The notes under the pieces were generated by a model. The model saw only the letters and a list, made by a program, of their open reading frames with translations, searched no databases and was not told the DNA's origin. A DNA stretch of 30,692 nt from an uncultured Eubacteriales bacterium (GTDB taxonomy: Bacteria > Bacillota > Clostridia > Oscillospirales > Oscillospiraceae): NCBI GenBank assembly GCA_900544705.1, contig UQWH01000019.1, forward strand, positions 1 to 30,692, read 5' to 3'. Positions 18,520 to 26,704 of the stretch are shown piece by piece. Both the position numbers and the translations under genes were made by a program. Within the stretch, counting starts at the first letter, position 1, and each line of letters begins with the position of its first letter.

Positions 18520-18936
18520 ATGGCATTTATCCCTTATACCTACGCCGACGGGCAGCCGACGCCGTGGGAATACAAGCAGGCAGCAGCGCTGGGCGAGATC
18601 CGGCCGGGACAGGCGCTGGTGCTTTCCGCCGGGAAACTGGCAAAGTGCAGCGGTGATAACCGGCCGGAGTACATCGGCATGTACGGGGGGACGGTCGCAT
18701 CCGGCGACGTGATCCCGGCAATCAAGGTGGACGAGGAGACGGTGTTTGAGACGGAAAACTCCGTGGCGAACACGTCCGCAGCAGCGGGCAGCCGGCTGAC
18801 CATCGACACCACCGGCACAAAGATCACAGCGACGGCGGGAACCGCCGTGGAAGTGGTGGAGGCACTGGACACGGCGGCGGGCGGCAAGATGCTCGTGCGC
18901 TTCCCGCGCATTCCCAAGACCACAGGCGGCGGCTAA
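18520..18936 (+). CDS. Head decoration-like protein
   Basis: 138 residues, beta-rich, with a Thr/Ala/Gly-rich C-terminal half. AFIPYTYADGQPTPWEY and GEIRPGQALVLSAGKL, then a VASGDVIPAIKVDEET segment, resemble the small decoration or stabilisation proteins found before major capsid genes. The start has GAGGAGAGAAAAA upstream. A small hairpin (CGGCGG/CCGCCG) overlaps the stop. Decoration is inferred from size, composition and position. Confidence 0.65.
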   Translation: MAFIPYTYADGQPTPWEYKQAAALGEIRPGQALVLSAGKLAKCSGDNRPEYIGMYGGTVASGDVIPAIKVDEETVFETENSVANTSAAAGSRLTIDTTGTKITATAGTAVEVVEALDTAAGGKMLVRFPRIPKTTGGG

Positions 18937-18966
18937 ACCGCCGGAACGAAAGGAGAGATGTAACAT

Positions 18967-19977
18967 ATGGCACAGATCATTCTGAGCGAATCCAGCAATA
19001 TGGCCAACTCGCTCTTTGGCGAGATTCAGTCCCCGATCGCGGCGTTTATCGAGCGCCGCGACGAGGCATGGATGCACGACGAGAGCAACATTGCGGCCAA
19101 GATTTTTAAGCAGGTACGCAGCACGCACCACTCCGAGGCATTTACCGGAATTGGCGCGGTGGATACCTTCGCGCCGGTGGGAGAAAACGGCGCATACCCG
19201 ACGGGCGGCGTGGACATGAGCGACGAGCAGAGCTTTACGGCTGTGACGTGGAAGGGCAGCTTCGCCATCTCCGAGGAGATGATGGAGGACAAGATGGACT
19301 CCGTGCTTGTGGGGCAGCCGCAGGGTTTCCTGGACGACTACCACCGCAAGCGCAGTGCGTTCTTTGCGGGGCTGCTCGGCGCGGCAATCAAGAATCAGGC
19401 GGCCTACAAGGCAAAAAACGTGGAGTTTAAGACCACCTGCTCCGACGGCAAGAAGCTCTTTGCAGCGGATCACAAGCCGCAGAAAAAGAGCACAACCCAG
19501 TGCAACGCCTTTAAGGACGCATTCTCCGCGGCGGCGTTGGGCAAGCTGGCGACCGCCATGCAGAACCTGACGGACGACGACGGCAACATGCTGACGATGA
19601 ACCCGGACACCATCATCATCCCCAACGACGCCGAAATCAAGGCGGAGGTGTTCGGCGTGCTGGGCGCGCACAACGACCCCGGCACGGCAGCAAGCAATAA
19701 GTTCAACTACCTCTTCGGCGCGTGGAACGTGCTGATCTGGAACGAACTGAACCAGTACTGCACCGGCGGCACCACCGTGCCGTGGATCCTGATGGATTCC
19801 GGCTACAACAAGCGCTATTTCGGCGCGGTGGACATCATGCGCAAGGACCTGACCGTCAAGAGCGAGATCGCGCACAACGACGCGAACGTCTGGAAGGGCC
19901 GCGCAAGATTCACGGGCGGCTTCGTGGACTTCCGCGCATTTGCGGCAGGCGGCCTGAGCTTTGGCAATACCCTTTGA
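18967..19977 (+). CDS. Major capsid protein
   Basis: 336 residues. The start (MAQIILSESSNMANSLFGEIQ) and a central VTWKGSFAISEEMMEDKMDSV segment followed by DPGTAASNKFNYLFGAWNVLIWNEL fit a Mu/HK97-fold coat protein (the gpT-like branch). It is preceded by the scaffold and decoration genes and a ribosome site AAAGGAGAGATG. No N-terminal delta domain is visible; the separate scaffold fits that. The codon use is the most C-ending of the window, as expected of a highly expressed gene. Confidence 0.85.
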   Translation: MAQIILSESSNMANSLFGEIQSPIAAFIERRDEAWMHDESNIAAKIFKQVRSTHHSEAFTGIGAVDTFAPVGENGAYPTGGVDMSDEQSFTAVTWKGSFAISEEMMEDKMDSVLVGQPQGFLDDYHRKRSAFFAGLLGAAIKNQAAYKAKNVEFKTTCSDGKKLFAADHKPQKKSTTQCNAFKDAFSAAALGKLATAMQNLTDDDGNMLTMNPDTIIIPNDAEIKAEVFGVLGAHNDPGTAASNKFNYLFGAWNVLIWNELNQYCTGGTTVPWILMDSGYNKRYFGAVDIMRKDLTVKSEIAHNDANVWKGRARFTGGFVDFRAFAAGGLSFGNTL

Positions 19978-19984
19978 TACATCC

Positions 19985-20015
19985 TCCGGCGGGGCGCGCA
20001 ACACGTCCCGCCGGA
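19985..20015 (+). other. Hairpin after the major capsid gene
   Basis: TCCGGCGGG and CCCGCCGGA pair over nine bases around a 13-base loop; no T-run. Such a structure after a coat gene could adjust expression of the genes behind it by stopping some polymerases or protecting the capsid mRNA. Confidence 0.5.
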
Positions 20016-20035
20016 AACGGCATAGGAGGAAGAAA

Positions 20036-20221
20036 ATGCTGCAAAACATCAATGCTTTGGTCAAGGCGCCGGAGTTGACCGGAAACACAAGAAGAGATCT
20101 GGAAGCGCAGCAGAGCTTTAACCGGCAGCTTTTACGGGCGCTGGACTATCTGCTGGGAGAGCTGGACAGGATTGACGAGCAGGCAGAGACGCGCCTGCAA
20201 AATTTGGAGGAGAAGAAATGA
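20036..20221 (+). CDS. Small coiled-coil protein, 61 residues
   Basis: MLQNINALVKAPELTGNTRRDLEAQQSFNRQLLRALDYLLGELDRIDEQAETRLQNL in outline: an N-terminal loop then one long helix that should form a coiled coil. AGGAGGAAGAAA precedes the ATG, and its stop overlaps the next start by four bases. Likely a small virion or assembly component; no family recognised. A head-completion role is only suggested by position between coat and nozzle genes. Confidence 0.6.
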   Translation: MLQNINALVKAPELTGNTRRDLEAQQSFNRQLLRALDYLLGELDRIDEQAETRLQNLEEKK

Positions 20222-22080
20222 GCAAGCTGCCGAGCATGAGATACGAGGATAGGATCAAAAAAACGGCGCAGGTGGCCTTTGGCGGTCTGCGTCACAGCCT
20301 TTCCTGCTCGGACGGCGAGCTTTACGATATGAAAAACCTGACCTGCAAGGAGTACCCGATTCTGCAGCCGAGGGAAAAGCGGTGGATTGCGGATGCAGGC
20401 GTGAAGGACGGAAGGTACGAGCAGAAAAAGCAGGTAATCTATGCGGACAATGGGAACATGTGGGACGTGGTACTATGGACTGATTGGAGCGGGGGGTACG
20501 AGCTGCGGTCGAGAAAATGGAAAATATCAGTAAATCTGGGGAGAGAAAAGAAAGACTGGAAATTCATAAGATTCGGCGACCGGGTGCTGCTTCTGCCGGA
20601 AAAGTGGCTGATTAAGACGGCACTGGAGATAGACGGATATGTGTCGACAGACACTGAGCTTCCGACACTGACGGAGGCGGATGCGGGGAAACTGTATCTG
20701 ACGTCCGGGAGGGAACCAATCATCTACCCGGTGTACCGATGGACGGGCACAAAGTGGCAGTACCAAGAGGAGCTGATAGAGCCGCTGGAATGCGAGATCA
20801 GGGTGACGGGCGTAAAGCTGACGGACGGGACAATCTACGGAGAAAAGGCGACGGCAAACACGCTGACATTTACGGGGATCTCCTACCTGGGAGGATACCC
20901 GCAGGTTGGAGACGGGATGGAGCTTTCCGGGCTGACGGAGGCGCCGGGGAACGAGAAAACCGCAATCCTGCGGGAAATGCAGATATCGACGAGCGGGAGC
21001 GGGAAACTGGTATTTTCCGACAACTGCTTCAAGATGCCGCTGGAGCCGGACGGAAACCCCGTGACCTCGGTAACGATCTCCGGGACGGTGACGCTCAAGC
21101 GCACGATGCCGGATCTGGACGGCATTTTTGAGTACGACAACCGGCTGTGGGGCTGGAAGGGGAAAACGATCTACGCATGCAAGCTGGGCGACCCGAAAAA
21201 CTGGAATGTGTTCGAGGGGCTGAGCACGGACGCGTGGGCGCTGGAGACGCAGAGGAAGGGAGAAATCACGGGAGGCGTGAGCTTCGGCGGATATCCGACC
21301 TTCTTCCGCGAAGACTCGATGATCCGCATCTACGGCGCGACGGCAAATGCGTTTCAGACCTCGGAGATTGCGATGCCGGGCGTAAAAAAAGGCGAGCAGA
21401 ACAGCATTGCCGCAGCGGGCGGAATGCTGCTGTATCTATCCCGCGACGGGATGATGATCTACGCGGACGAGTACCCGCGGGCACAGGACAGCGTATTTGG
21501 GAACGGGGAGATCAAGGACGCTCTGGCCTGCTCAGACGGCGTGCGATACTATGCGCGGCTGACGGTGGACGGGGAGAAGGCAATCTACCGCTACGACAGC
21601 AAGCACGGCCTATGGATGAAGGAGGACGATCCGGGCGTGATCGGAATGACCTACGACCAGGGGACGATCTACGCGCTGCTGGAGCACAGCATCGTGCCGG
21701 AGCAGTACGAAAACCGGGCGATCATCGACCTGATCGGAAACGGAAAAATAGAAGGAATAGAACCGACGGAGGAAGCGGGAAGCGTGGAGAGCTTTGCGGA
21801 ATTCGGCGATTTCACCGCAGGGAGCCTGAACCGCAAGGCGATGAGCAAGATGCAGCTGCGCATGGGGCTGGAGACGGGCGCGACCGTGACGATCAAGATC
21901 AAATACGACGGCGGGCAGTGGGAGACCCTTTGGACGCTGACGCAGGGGATCAAGCGCAGCGTGCAGATCCCGATCCTGCCGAGGCGGTGCGACTACTACC
22001 GCATCCGCATAGAGGGAACCGGGATGTGGCGGCTGTACGCGATGGCGCGGGAGCAGTACGAGGGAAGCGAGATCCACTAG
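20218..22080 (+). CDS. Tail nozzle/stabilisation protein, beta-propeller type
   Basis: 620 residues, beta-rich throughout. Repeating blade-like segments include EYDNRLWGWKGKTIYACKLG, NWNVFEGL, GGYPTFFREDSMIRIYG and GGMLLYLSRDGMMIYADEYP; these resemble the P22 gp10-like / T7 gp12-like propeller that forms the nozzle of short tails. The C-terminal half ends with a small jelly-roll-like region. Presence of a nozzle is the main reason to call the phage podovirus-like. The stop is followed by nine bases and the large terminase. Confidence 0.72.
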   Translation: MSKLPSMRYEDRIKKTAQVAFGGLRHSLSCSDGELYDMKNLTCKEYPILQPREKRWIADAGVKDGRYEQKKQVIYADNGNMWDVVLWTDWSGGYELRSRKWKISVNLGREKKDWKFIRFGDRVLLLPEKWLIKTALEIDGYVSTDTELPTLTEADAGKLYLTSGREPIIYPVYRWTGTKWQYQEELIEPLECEIRVTGVKLTDGTIYGEKATANTLTFTGISYLGGYPQVGDGMELSGLTEAPGNEKTAILREMQISTSGSGKLVFSDNCFKMPLEPDGNPVTSVTISGTVTLKRTMPDLDGIFEYDNRLWGWKGKTIYACKLGDPKNWNVFEGLSTDAWALETQRKGEITGGVSFGGYPTFFREDSMIRIYGATANAFQTSEIAMPGVKKGEQNSIAAAGGMLLYLSRDGMMIYADEYPRAQDSVFGNGEIKDALACSDGVRYYARLTVDGEKAIYRYDSKHGLWMKEDDPGVIGMTYDQGTIYALLEHSIVPEQYENRAIIDLIGNGKIEGIEPTEEAGSVESFAEFGDFTAGSLNRKAMSKMQLRMGLETGATVTIKIKYDGGQWETLWTLTQGIKRSVQIPILPRRCDYYRIRIEGTGMWRLYAMAREQYEGSEIH

Positions 22081-22089
22081 GAGGCAACG

Positions 22090-23598
22090 ATGGAGCGCGG
22101 ATTGGACGAGGCGGTGCAGGCGGCGCTGTGGTTTAAGAGGCTAAAGGAGATCAGCAACGAGAAGTTCCTGCCGCTGTTTTTCGACCAGCACCGGCATCTG
22201 GTGCTGATGGGAGGCGGCGGCTCCGGGAAGAGCATCTTCGCGGGACAGAAGATCATAGACCGCTGCATCTCGGAGAAAAAACACAGGTTTTTGGTGGTGC
22301 GAAAGGTAGCCAGAACCTTGCGGGAGAGCTGCTTTGACCAACTAAAGACACAGGCGCAGGCGCTCTGCCCGGAGGAGATTGCAAGAATCCCAAAAGGCAA
22401 AGGGTCGGACATGTACCTGCAATTTAAGAACGGCTCTGAAATTATCTTCGCGGGGCTGGACGACGTGGAAAAGCTGAAATCCATCCACGATATCACGGGG
22501 ATCTGGATAGAGGAGGCATCGGAGATCGAGGAGCGGGACTTTGACCAGCTGGACATCCGCCTGCGCGGCAACACGAGATACTACAAGCAGATCATCCTGA
22601 CCTTTAACCCCATCAGCATCACACACTGGCTGAAAAAACGGTTTTTTGACCGGAAGGACGAGAGAGTGAGGACGCACAGGAGCGTCTACTGGGACAACCG
22701 ATTTCTGCCGGAGGAGGACCGGCTGACGCTGGAGGCGATGAAGGAGACAGACCCGTACTACTATCAGGTGTACTGCCTGGGGCAGTGGGGCGTGCTGTCG
22801 CAGACGATATTTGACCGGGAGACGCTGATGGAGAAGCTCCAGCACCTCAAAAAGCCGGAGATGCGCGGAGAGTTTGACTACGGCTACAACGAGATTGCCG
22901 TGAAGGACTGGACATTCCGGGAGGACGCAGCGGGGGAGACGGTGATATACAGGCAGCCGGAGCAGGGACACCCTTATGTGATCGGCGCGGACACGGCAGG
23001 CGAGGGGTCTGACTGGTTTGTGGCGGACGTGATAGACAACGCGACGGGTCGGCTTGTGGCAAAGTACCGGACAAGGACGGACGAGGATCTGTTTGCAAGG
23101 CAGCTCTACTGCCTGGGGATGTACTACAACACGGCGCTCATCGGCGTGGAGGTAAATTTCTCGACGCACCCGGTGAAGGAGCTGCAAAGGCTGAGATACC
23201 CAAAGCTATACCTGCGAGAGGTGGAGGACAGCGTGACGAAGAAGGTGCGGATGTCCTACGGCTTCAGGACCGACCGGCTGACAAGGCCGACGATCATTGC
23301 GGGGCTGGTGGGAATCATGAGAGAGCACCCGGAGCTGGTGGACGACGAGGACACGATACAGGAGATGCTGACCTTTGCGAGAAACAGCAAGGGGCGGCCG
23401 GAGGCGATAGAGGGCGCACACGACGACTGCGTGATGGCGCTGGCGATCACCTACTACATCCGGGACCAGCAGGAAACGCGGATAGAAAAGCCGCGGGGCG
23501 AGCGCGTGAAATGGCACGCCGACCAGTGGGAGGACTACGACAACGCAAGCGAGGCGGAGAAGGCAGAGCTGCTGAAGCTCTGGGGCAATCCGTTCTGA
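22090..23598 (+). CDS. terL: Terminase large subunit
   Basis: 502 residues. Walker A GGGGSGKS at 41-48 and a Walker B-like IWIEE at 138-142 make up the packaging ATPase; D301 (GADTAGEG), E354 (IGVEV) and D446 (GAHDD) are the RNase H-like nuclease residues. It pumps DNA into the prohead with the portal at 23615 and cuts it at the end of a round. The PBSX-type family fits best. GGAGGC lies before the ATG. The partner small subunit is at 13018, far away. Confidence 0.93.
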   Translation: MERGLDEAVQAALWFKRLKEISNEKFLPLFFDQHRHLVLMGGGGSGKSIFAGQKIIDRCISEKKHRFLVVRKVARTLRESCFDQLKTQAQALCPEEIARIPKGKGSDMYLQFKNGSEIIFAGLDDVEKLKSIHDITGIWIEEASEIEERDFDQLDIRLRGNTRYYKQIILTFNPISITHWLKKRFFDRKDERVRTHRSVYWDNRFLPEEDRLTLEAMKETDPYYYQVYCLGQWGVLSQTIFDRETLMEKLQHLKKPEMRGEFDYGYNEIAVKDWTFREDAAGETVIYRQPEQGHPYVIGADTAGEGSDWFVADVIDNATGRLVAKYRTRTDEDLFARQLYCLGMYYNTALIGVEVNFSTHPVKELQRLRYPKLYLREVEDSVTKKVRMSYGFRTDRLTRPTIIAGLVGIMREHPELVDDEDTIQEMLTFARNSKGRPEAIEGAHDDCVMALAITYYIRDQQETRIEKPRGERVKWHADQWEDYDNASEAEKAELLKLWGNPF

Positions 23599-23614
23599 TT
23601 TTGAGGAGGGCAGC

Positions 23615-25654
23615 ATGAAACAGAAAAAGGAAACCGTGAGCCTGTGGCAGGAGCGGCTGGAAAAGAATCTTTCCGCCTACGCCGCAGAGCAGGAAAAGAT
23701 GCAGCGCAGAGAGGCGCAGTACAGAGGGGAGCGCAAGCTGACCCCGCTGACGGAGAACGACAGGAAGTACGGATACCAGAAGGAGACAAGCCACGTCTGG
23801 AACATCACGGCAGAAAACATCGAATCGGAAATTGACAGCTCCATCCCGATGCCGAAGGTCACGCCGATGCGCCGCGAGGACGAGCATCTGGCGCGGATGA
23901 TAGAAAACATGCTGCGAAACGAGCTGGACAGGATCCCGACGGAGGAGCTGAACGACGAATCCGAGCGCATCACCTACAAGCAGGGCGGCTGCCTGTATCT
24001 GCCGGAGTGGGACACGAGCAAGCGGACGCACACGACCGTGGGCGAGAACACGCTGAAATGCGTCCACCCGATGCAGTTTGTGCCGCAGAACGGCGTGCAG
24101 GAAATTGACGAGATGGAATATTACTTCTGGCTGATTCCGGTAACGAAGGGCTATGTGCGCAGACGCTACGGCGTGGACGTGGGCGATATGCAGGAGGAGA
24201 TGCCGGAGGTCAGAAGCGAGGAGGAGAGCACAGCGGAGGATGTGGTAACGCTGAAGATCGCGGAGTACCGGAACGAGGACGGAGGTGTGGGCCGCTTTGC
24301 GTGGGTGGGGAACCTGGAGGTGGAGAACCTGCCAGACTGCCAGGCGCGCATCCTGCGGCGCTGCAAAAAGTGCGGGCAGACGGAGGCGGACAGCGCGTAC
24401 ATAGACCTGAGCGAGCCGACGCAGGACGGGAGCTACCCGGAGGACGCGGAAAAGCGGAAGCCGAGAAAGGGCGTGTGCTCCTTCTGCGGGGCAAACAGCT
24501 GGGAGGACGTGGTGGAGACCTCGCGCAAGGTGAGGCTGGACGAGCTGGACGAGCTTGGAGTAAACCCGGCGATCACGCAGCGGCTGAGAGCAGAGCATGG
24601 CTTCGGGAAAATCTTCTACCGGCCGGAAGAACAGATAACGGAACCGGCTGCTATGGACGCGATGCAGGCACCGATGGGGAGCCTCGGCGCGCAGGAGGTT
24701 CCCATGCAGGAGATCGCGCCGGCGCCGGAAGCGGAAAGCTACGAAGAAGAAATTGAAATCCCGTACTACAAGCCGGACATTTTCCCAGCGGTGCTGCGCA
24801 GGAACGTGACGGCGCACGGGAAATTCTTAGGTGAATCGGACTGCGACAAGATCGCAGACCAGCAGAACACCATCAACCGCTTGGAGCAGAAAACCATAGA
24901 CCGGCTGATGAAGGCGGGCAGCAAGATCACACTGCCGGATTCGACGCACCTGAGAGTTGACCCGCAGGATAACGGCATCTGGTATGTGGGCAATGCGGCG
25001 GATGCAAACCTGATCGCGGTGAGAGACTTTCAGGCGGACATCACCCCGAACATGGCGATGCTGACGCAGGCCTACGAGGAATCCAGACGCTTGATCGGCA
25101 TGACGGACAGCTATCAGGGACGGACAGACCCGACGGCGCAGTCCGGCAAGGCAAAGGAATTTGCGGCAGCACAGTCGGCGGGACGCTTGGAGAGTAAGCG
25201 CGTGCTGAAGAAAGCGGCGTATGCGCGAATCTTTGAGCGGATGTTCAAAAACCAACTGGCATACTGCGAAGAGAAGCGGCCGCTGCGCTTCCGGGACGAA
25301 AAGGGAAATCAGGAATACGAGGAATGGAATTCCTACGCATTTTTGAGAATGGACGATGCCGGGGAGCTTTACTGGAACGATCAATTCCTGTTCTCCTGCG
25401 ACGATGCGTCCGGCCTTGCCACGAACCGCGAGGCGATGTGGCAGGAGACCACGGCGCACCTGCAGTCCGGCGCTTTCGGAGACCCGAGGAGCATTGACAC
25501 GCTGATCCTCTACTGGACGAAGATGGAGGAGGACCATTTCCCGGGTGCGGGGAAGATCAAGTCCTTGATGGAGCAGCGCAGAGAGGAGCAGCTTCAGCAG
25601 CAGATGCTGATGATGCAGATGCAGGCGGCAATGCCGCAGCAGATAGGAGGTTAA
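23615..25654 (+). CDS. Portal protein with an inserted zinc ribbon
   Basis: 679 residues. It follows terL directly; N-terminal MRREDEHLARMIENML and the later SDCDKIADQQNTINRLEQKTIDRLMKAG segment, which contains the long portal stem helix, are typical of portals of this phage type. An unusual insertion holds CKKC (C250, C253) and CSFC (C288, C291), a zinc-ribbon pattern, between residues about 245 and 300. The Gln/Met-rich C-terminus (EEQLQQQMLMMQMQ) fits the barrel or crown region. It is the dodecameric DNA gate of the head. Confidence 0.85.
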   Translation: MKQKKETVSLWQERLEKNLSAYAAEQEKMQRREAQYRGERKLTPLTENDRKYGYQKETSHVWNITAENIESEIDSSIPMPKVTPMRREDEHLARMIENMLRNELDRIPTEELNDESERITYKQGGCLYLPEWDTSKRTHTTVGENTLKCVHPMQFVPQNGVQEIDEMEYYFWLIPVTKGYVRRRYGVDVGDMQEEMPEVRSEEESTAEDVVTLKIAEYRNEDGGVGRFAWVGNLEVENLPDCQARILRRCKKCGQTEADSAYIDLSEPTQDGSYPEDAEKRKPRKGVCSFCGANSWEDVVETSRKVRLDELDELGVNPAITQRLRAEHGFGKIFYRPEEQITEPAAMDAMQAPMGSLGAQEVPMQEIAPAPEAESYEEEIEIPYYKPDIFPAVLRRNVTAHGKFLGESDCDKIADQQNTINRLEQKTIDRLMKAGSKITLPDSTHLRVDPQDNGIWYVGNAADANLIAVRDFQADITPNMAMLTQAYEESRRLIGMTDSYQGRTDPTAQSGKAKEFAAAQSAGRLESKRVLKKAAYARIFERMFKNQLAYCEEKRPLRFRDEKGNQEYEEWNSYAFLRMDDAGELYWNDQFLFSCDDASGLATNREAMWQETTAHLQSGAFGDPRSIDTLILYWTKMEEDHFPGAGKIKSLMEQRREEQLQQQMLMMQMQAAMPQQIGG

Positions 25655-25657
25655 ACC

Positions 25658-26692
25658 ATGGCAAGCAAGAATGACTACGAAAAGCAGTTGCAGGACGCGG
25701 CAGAACTGGAAAGGGTGCGGCAATGGCAGGGACCGCCTGCGGCGCAGATCATGCCGGTCAATCCGTATGTGGCGGAGCTGAACAGTGTGACGGGCGCGCA
25801 GCCTGCGGCGCAGGGAGTAAGCCCCTACGCGGCGGAGCTGGACAAGGTGATGGGAACGCAGAAATCGACGGTGGACTATCTGCTGGGGGACGACGTGATC
25901 TCGGCCTACAAAAAGGCGTATCTGCGGGAAGCGGACAGAACCGGGCGCGACACGCTGGGACAGTACGCGACCATGACGGGAGGGATCCCCTCGACGCAGG
26001 CGGTTGCGGCTGCCTCGCAGGCGGCGGACTACCAGAAGAGCAAGCTGGCCGAGCTGATGCCGAGCCTGTACCAGCAGCAGATCGATGCGGCCATGAACCG
26101 ATGGAAGGAGCTGGGGACGGCAGACGACAAGGTTGCGGCGATCCTCGGCGTGCAGGTGGGCGCACCGACGGCAGACCAGACGTATCAAAACTGGAACCGG
26201 AAGATGCAGGAGGATCAGCTTGCATGGCAGAAGGAGCAGTTTGAATGGCAGAAGCAGCAGCAGGCAAAGAGCGACTCCTATTCCCTTGCGCTGACGCTGC
26301 TGCAAAACGGGCAGATGCCCTCGGGCGAGCTGCTGACGGCGGCGGGGATCTCGGCAGACGACGCGCAGAAGATCCTGTCGGCAGCGCAGAGCGCGGCCTA
26401 CACGAGAAGCTCCGGCGGCGGAGGAGGCAGCAGAAGCGCGAAAACAAAGACGGTAGGCTACAAGGAGCGGCAGGAGCTGCTGGCAAAGCTGAACAAGGCG
26501 GGGACGATTGACGCGATAGAGAGCGACATTGCGTACTACGCCGCAGCGGGCTATGACTACAACGAGCTTTACAACTGGCTGCTGAGCTATGCGAACCTGT
26601 CGGGAGGAAAGAGCGGAAGCAGCTATGACGGAGGGTACTCCGGGAGAAGAAATGGAGGCCCGAACAAGCGGCCGACCGTAAAACTGAACTGA
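25658..26692 (+). CDS. Internal/minor virion protein, 344 residues
   Basis: ATG with GGAGGTTAAACC. A helical protein with two copies of an N-terminal motif (NPYVAELNSVTGAQ and SPYAAELDKVMGTQ), long coiled-coil-like middle (WNRKMQEDQLAWQKEQFEWQKQQQ), a Gly/Ser linker, and a Tyr-rich end (SYDGGYSGRRNGGPN). Proteins of this design follow the portal in short-tailed gut phages and may be ejected with the DNA. No enzyme motif seen. Confidence 0.62.
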   Translation: MASKNDYEKQLQDAAELERVRQWQGPPAAQIMPVNPYVAELNSVTGAQPAAQGVSPYAAELDKVMGTQKSTVDYLLGDDVISAYKKAYLREADRTGRDTLGQYATMTGGIPSTQAVAAASQAADYQKSKLAELMPSLYQQQIDAAMNRWKELGTADDKVAAILGVQVGAPTADQTYQNWNRKMQEDQLAWQKEQFEWQKQQQAKSDSYSLALTLLQNGQMPSGELLTAAGISADDAQKILSAAQSAAYTRSSGGGGGSRSAKTKTVGYKERQELLAKLNKAGTIDAIESDIAYYAAAGYDYNELYNWLLSYANLSGGKSGSSYDGGYSGRRNGGPNKRPTVKLN

Positions 26693-26704
26693 GGAGGCAG
26701 AAAG

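Noticed and set aside
18463..20088. Minus-strand open frame of 541 codons
   Set aside because: Antisense to the end of the scaffold gene, the decoration gene and the capsid gene; composition is Arg/His/Val-rich with no family resemblance.
21147..22136. Plus-strand open frame of 329 codons inside the nozzle gene
   Set aside because: Arg/Gly/Asp-rich frame shadow without ribosome site or motifs; unlike the nested methylase frame it matches no family I know.
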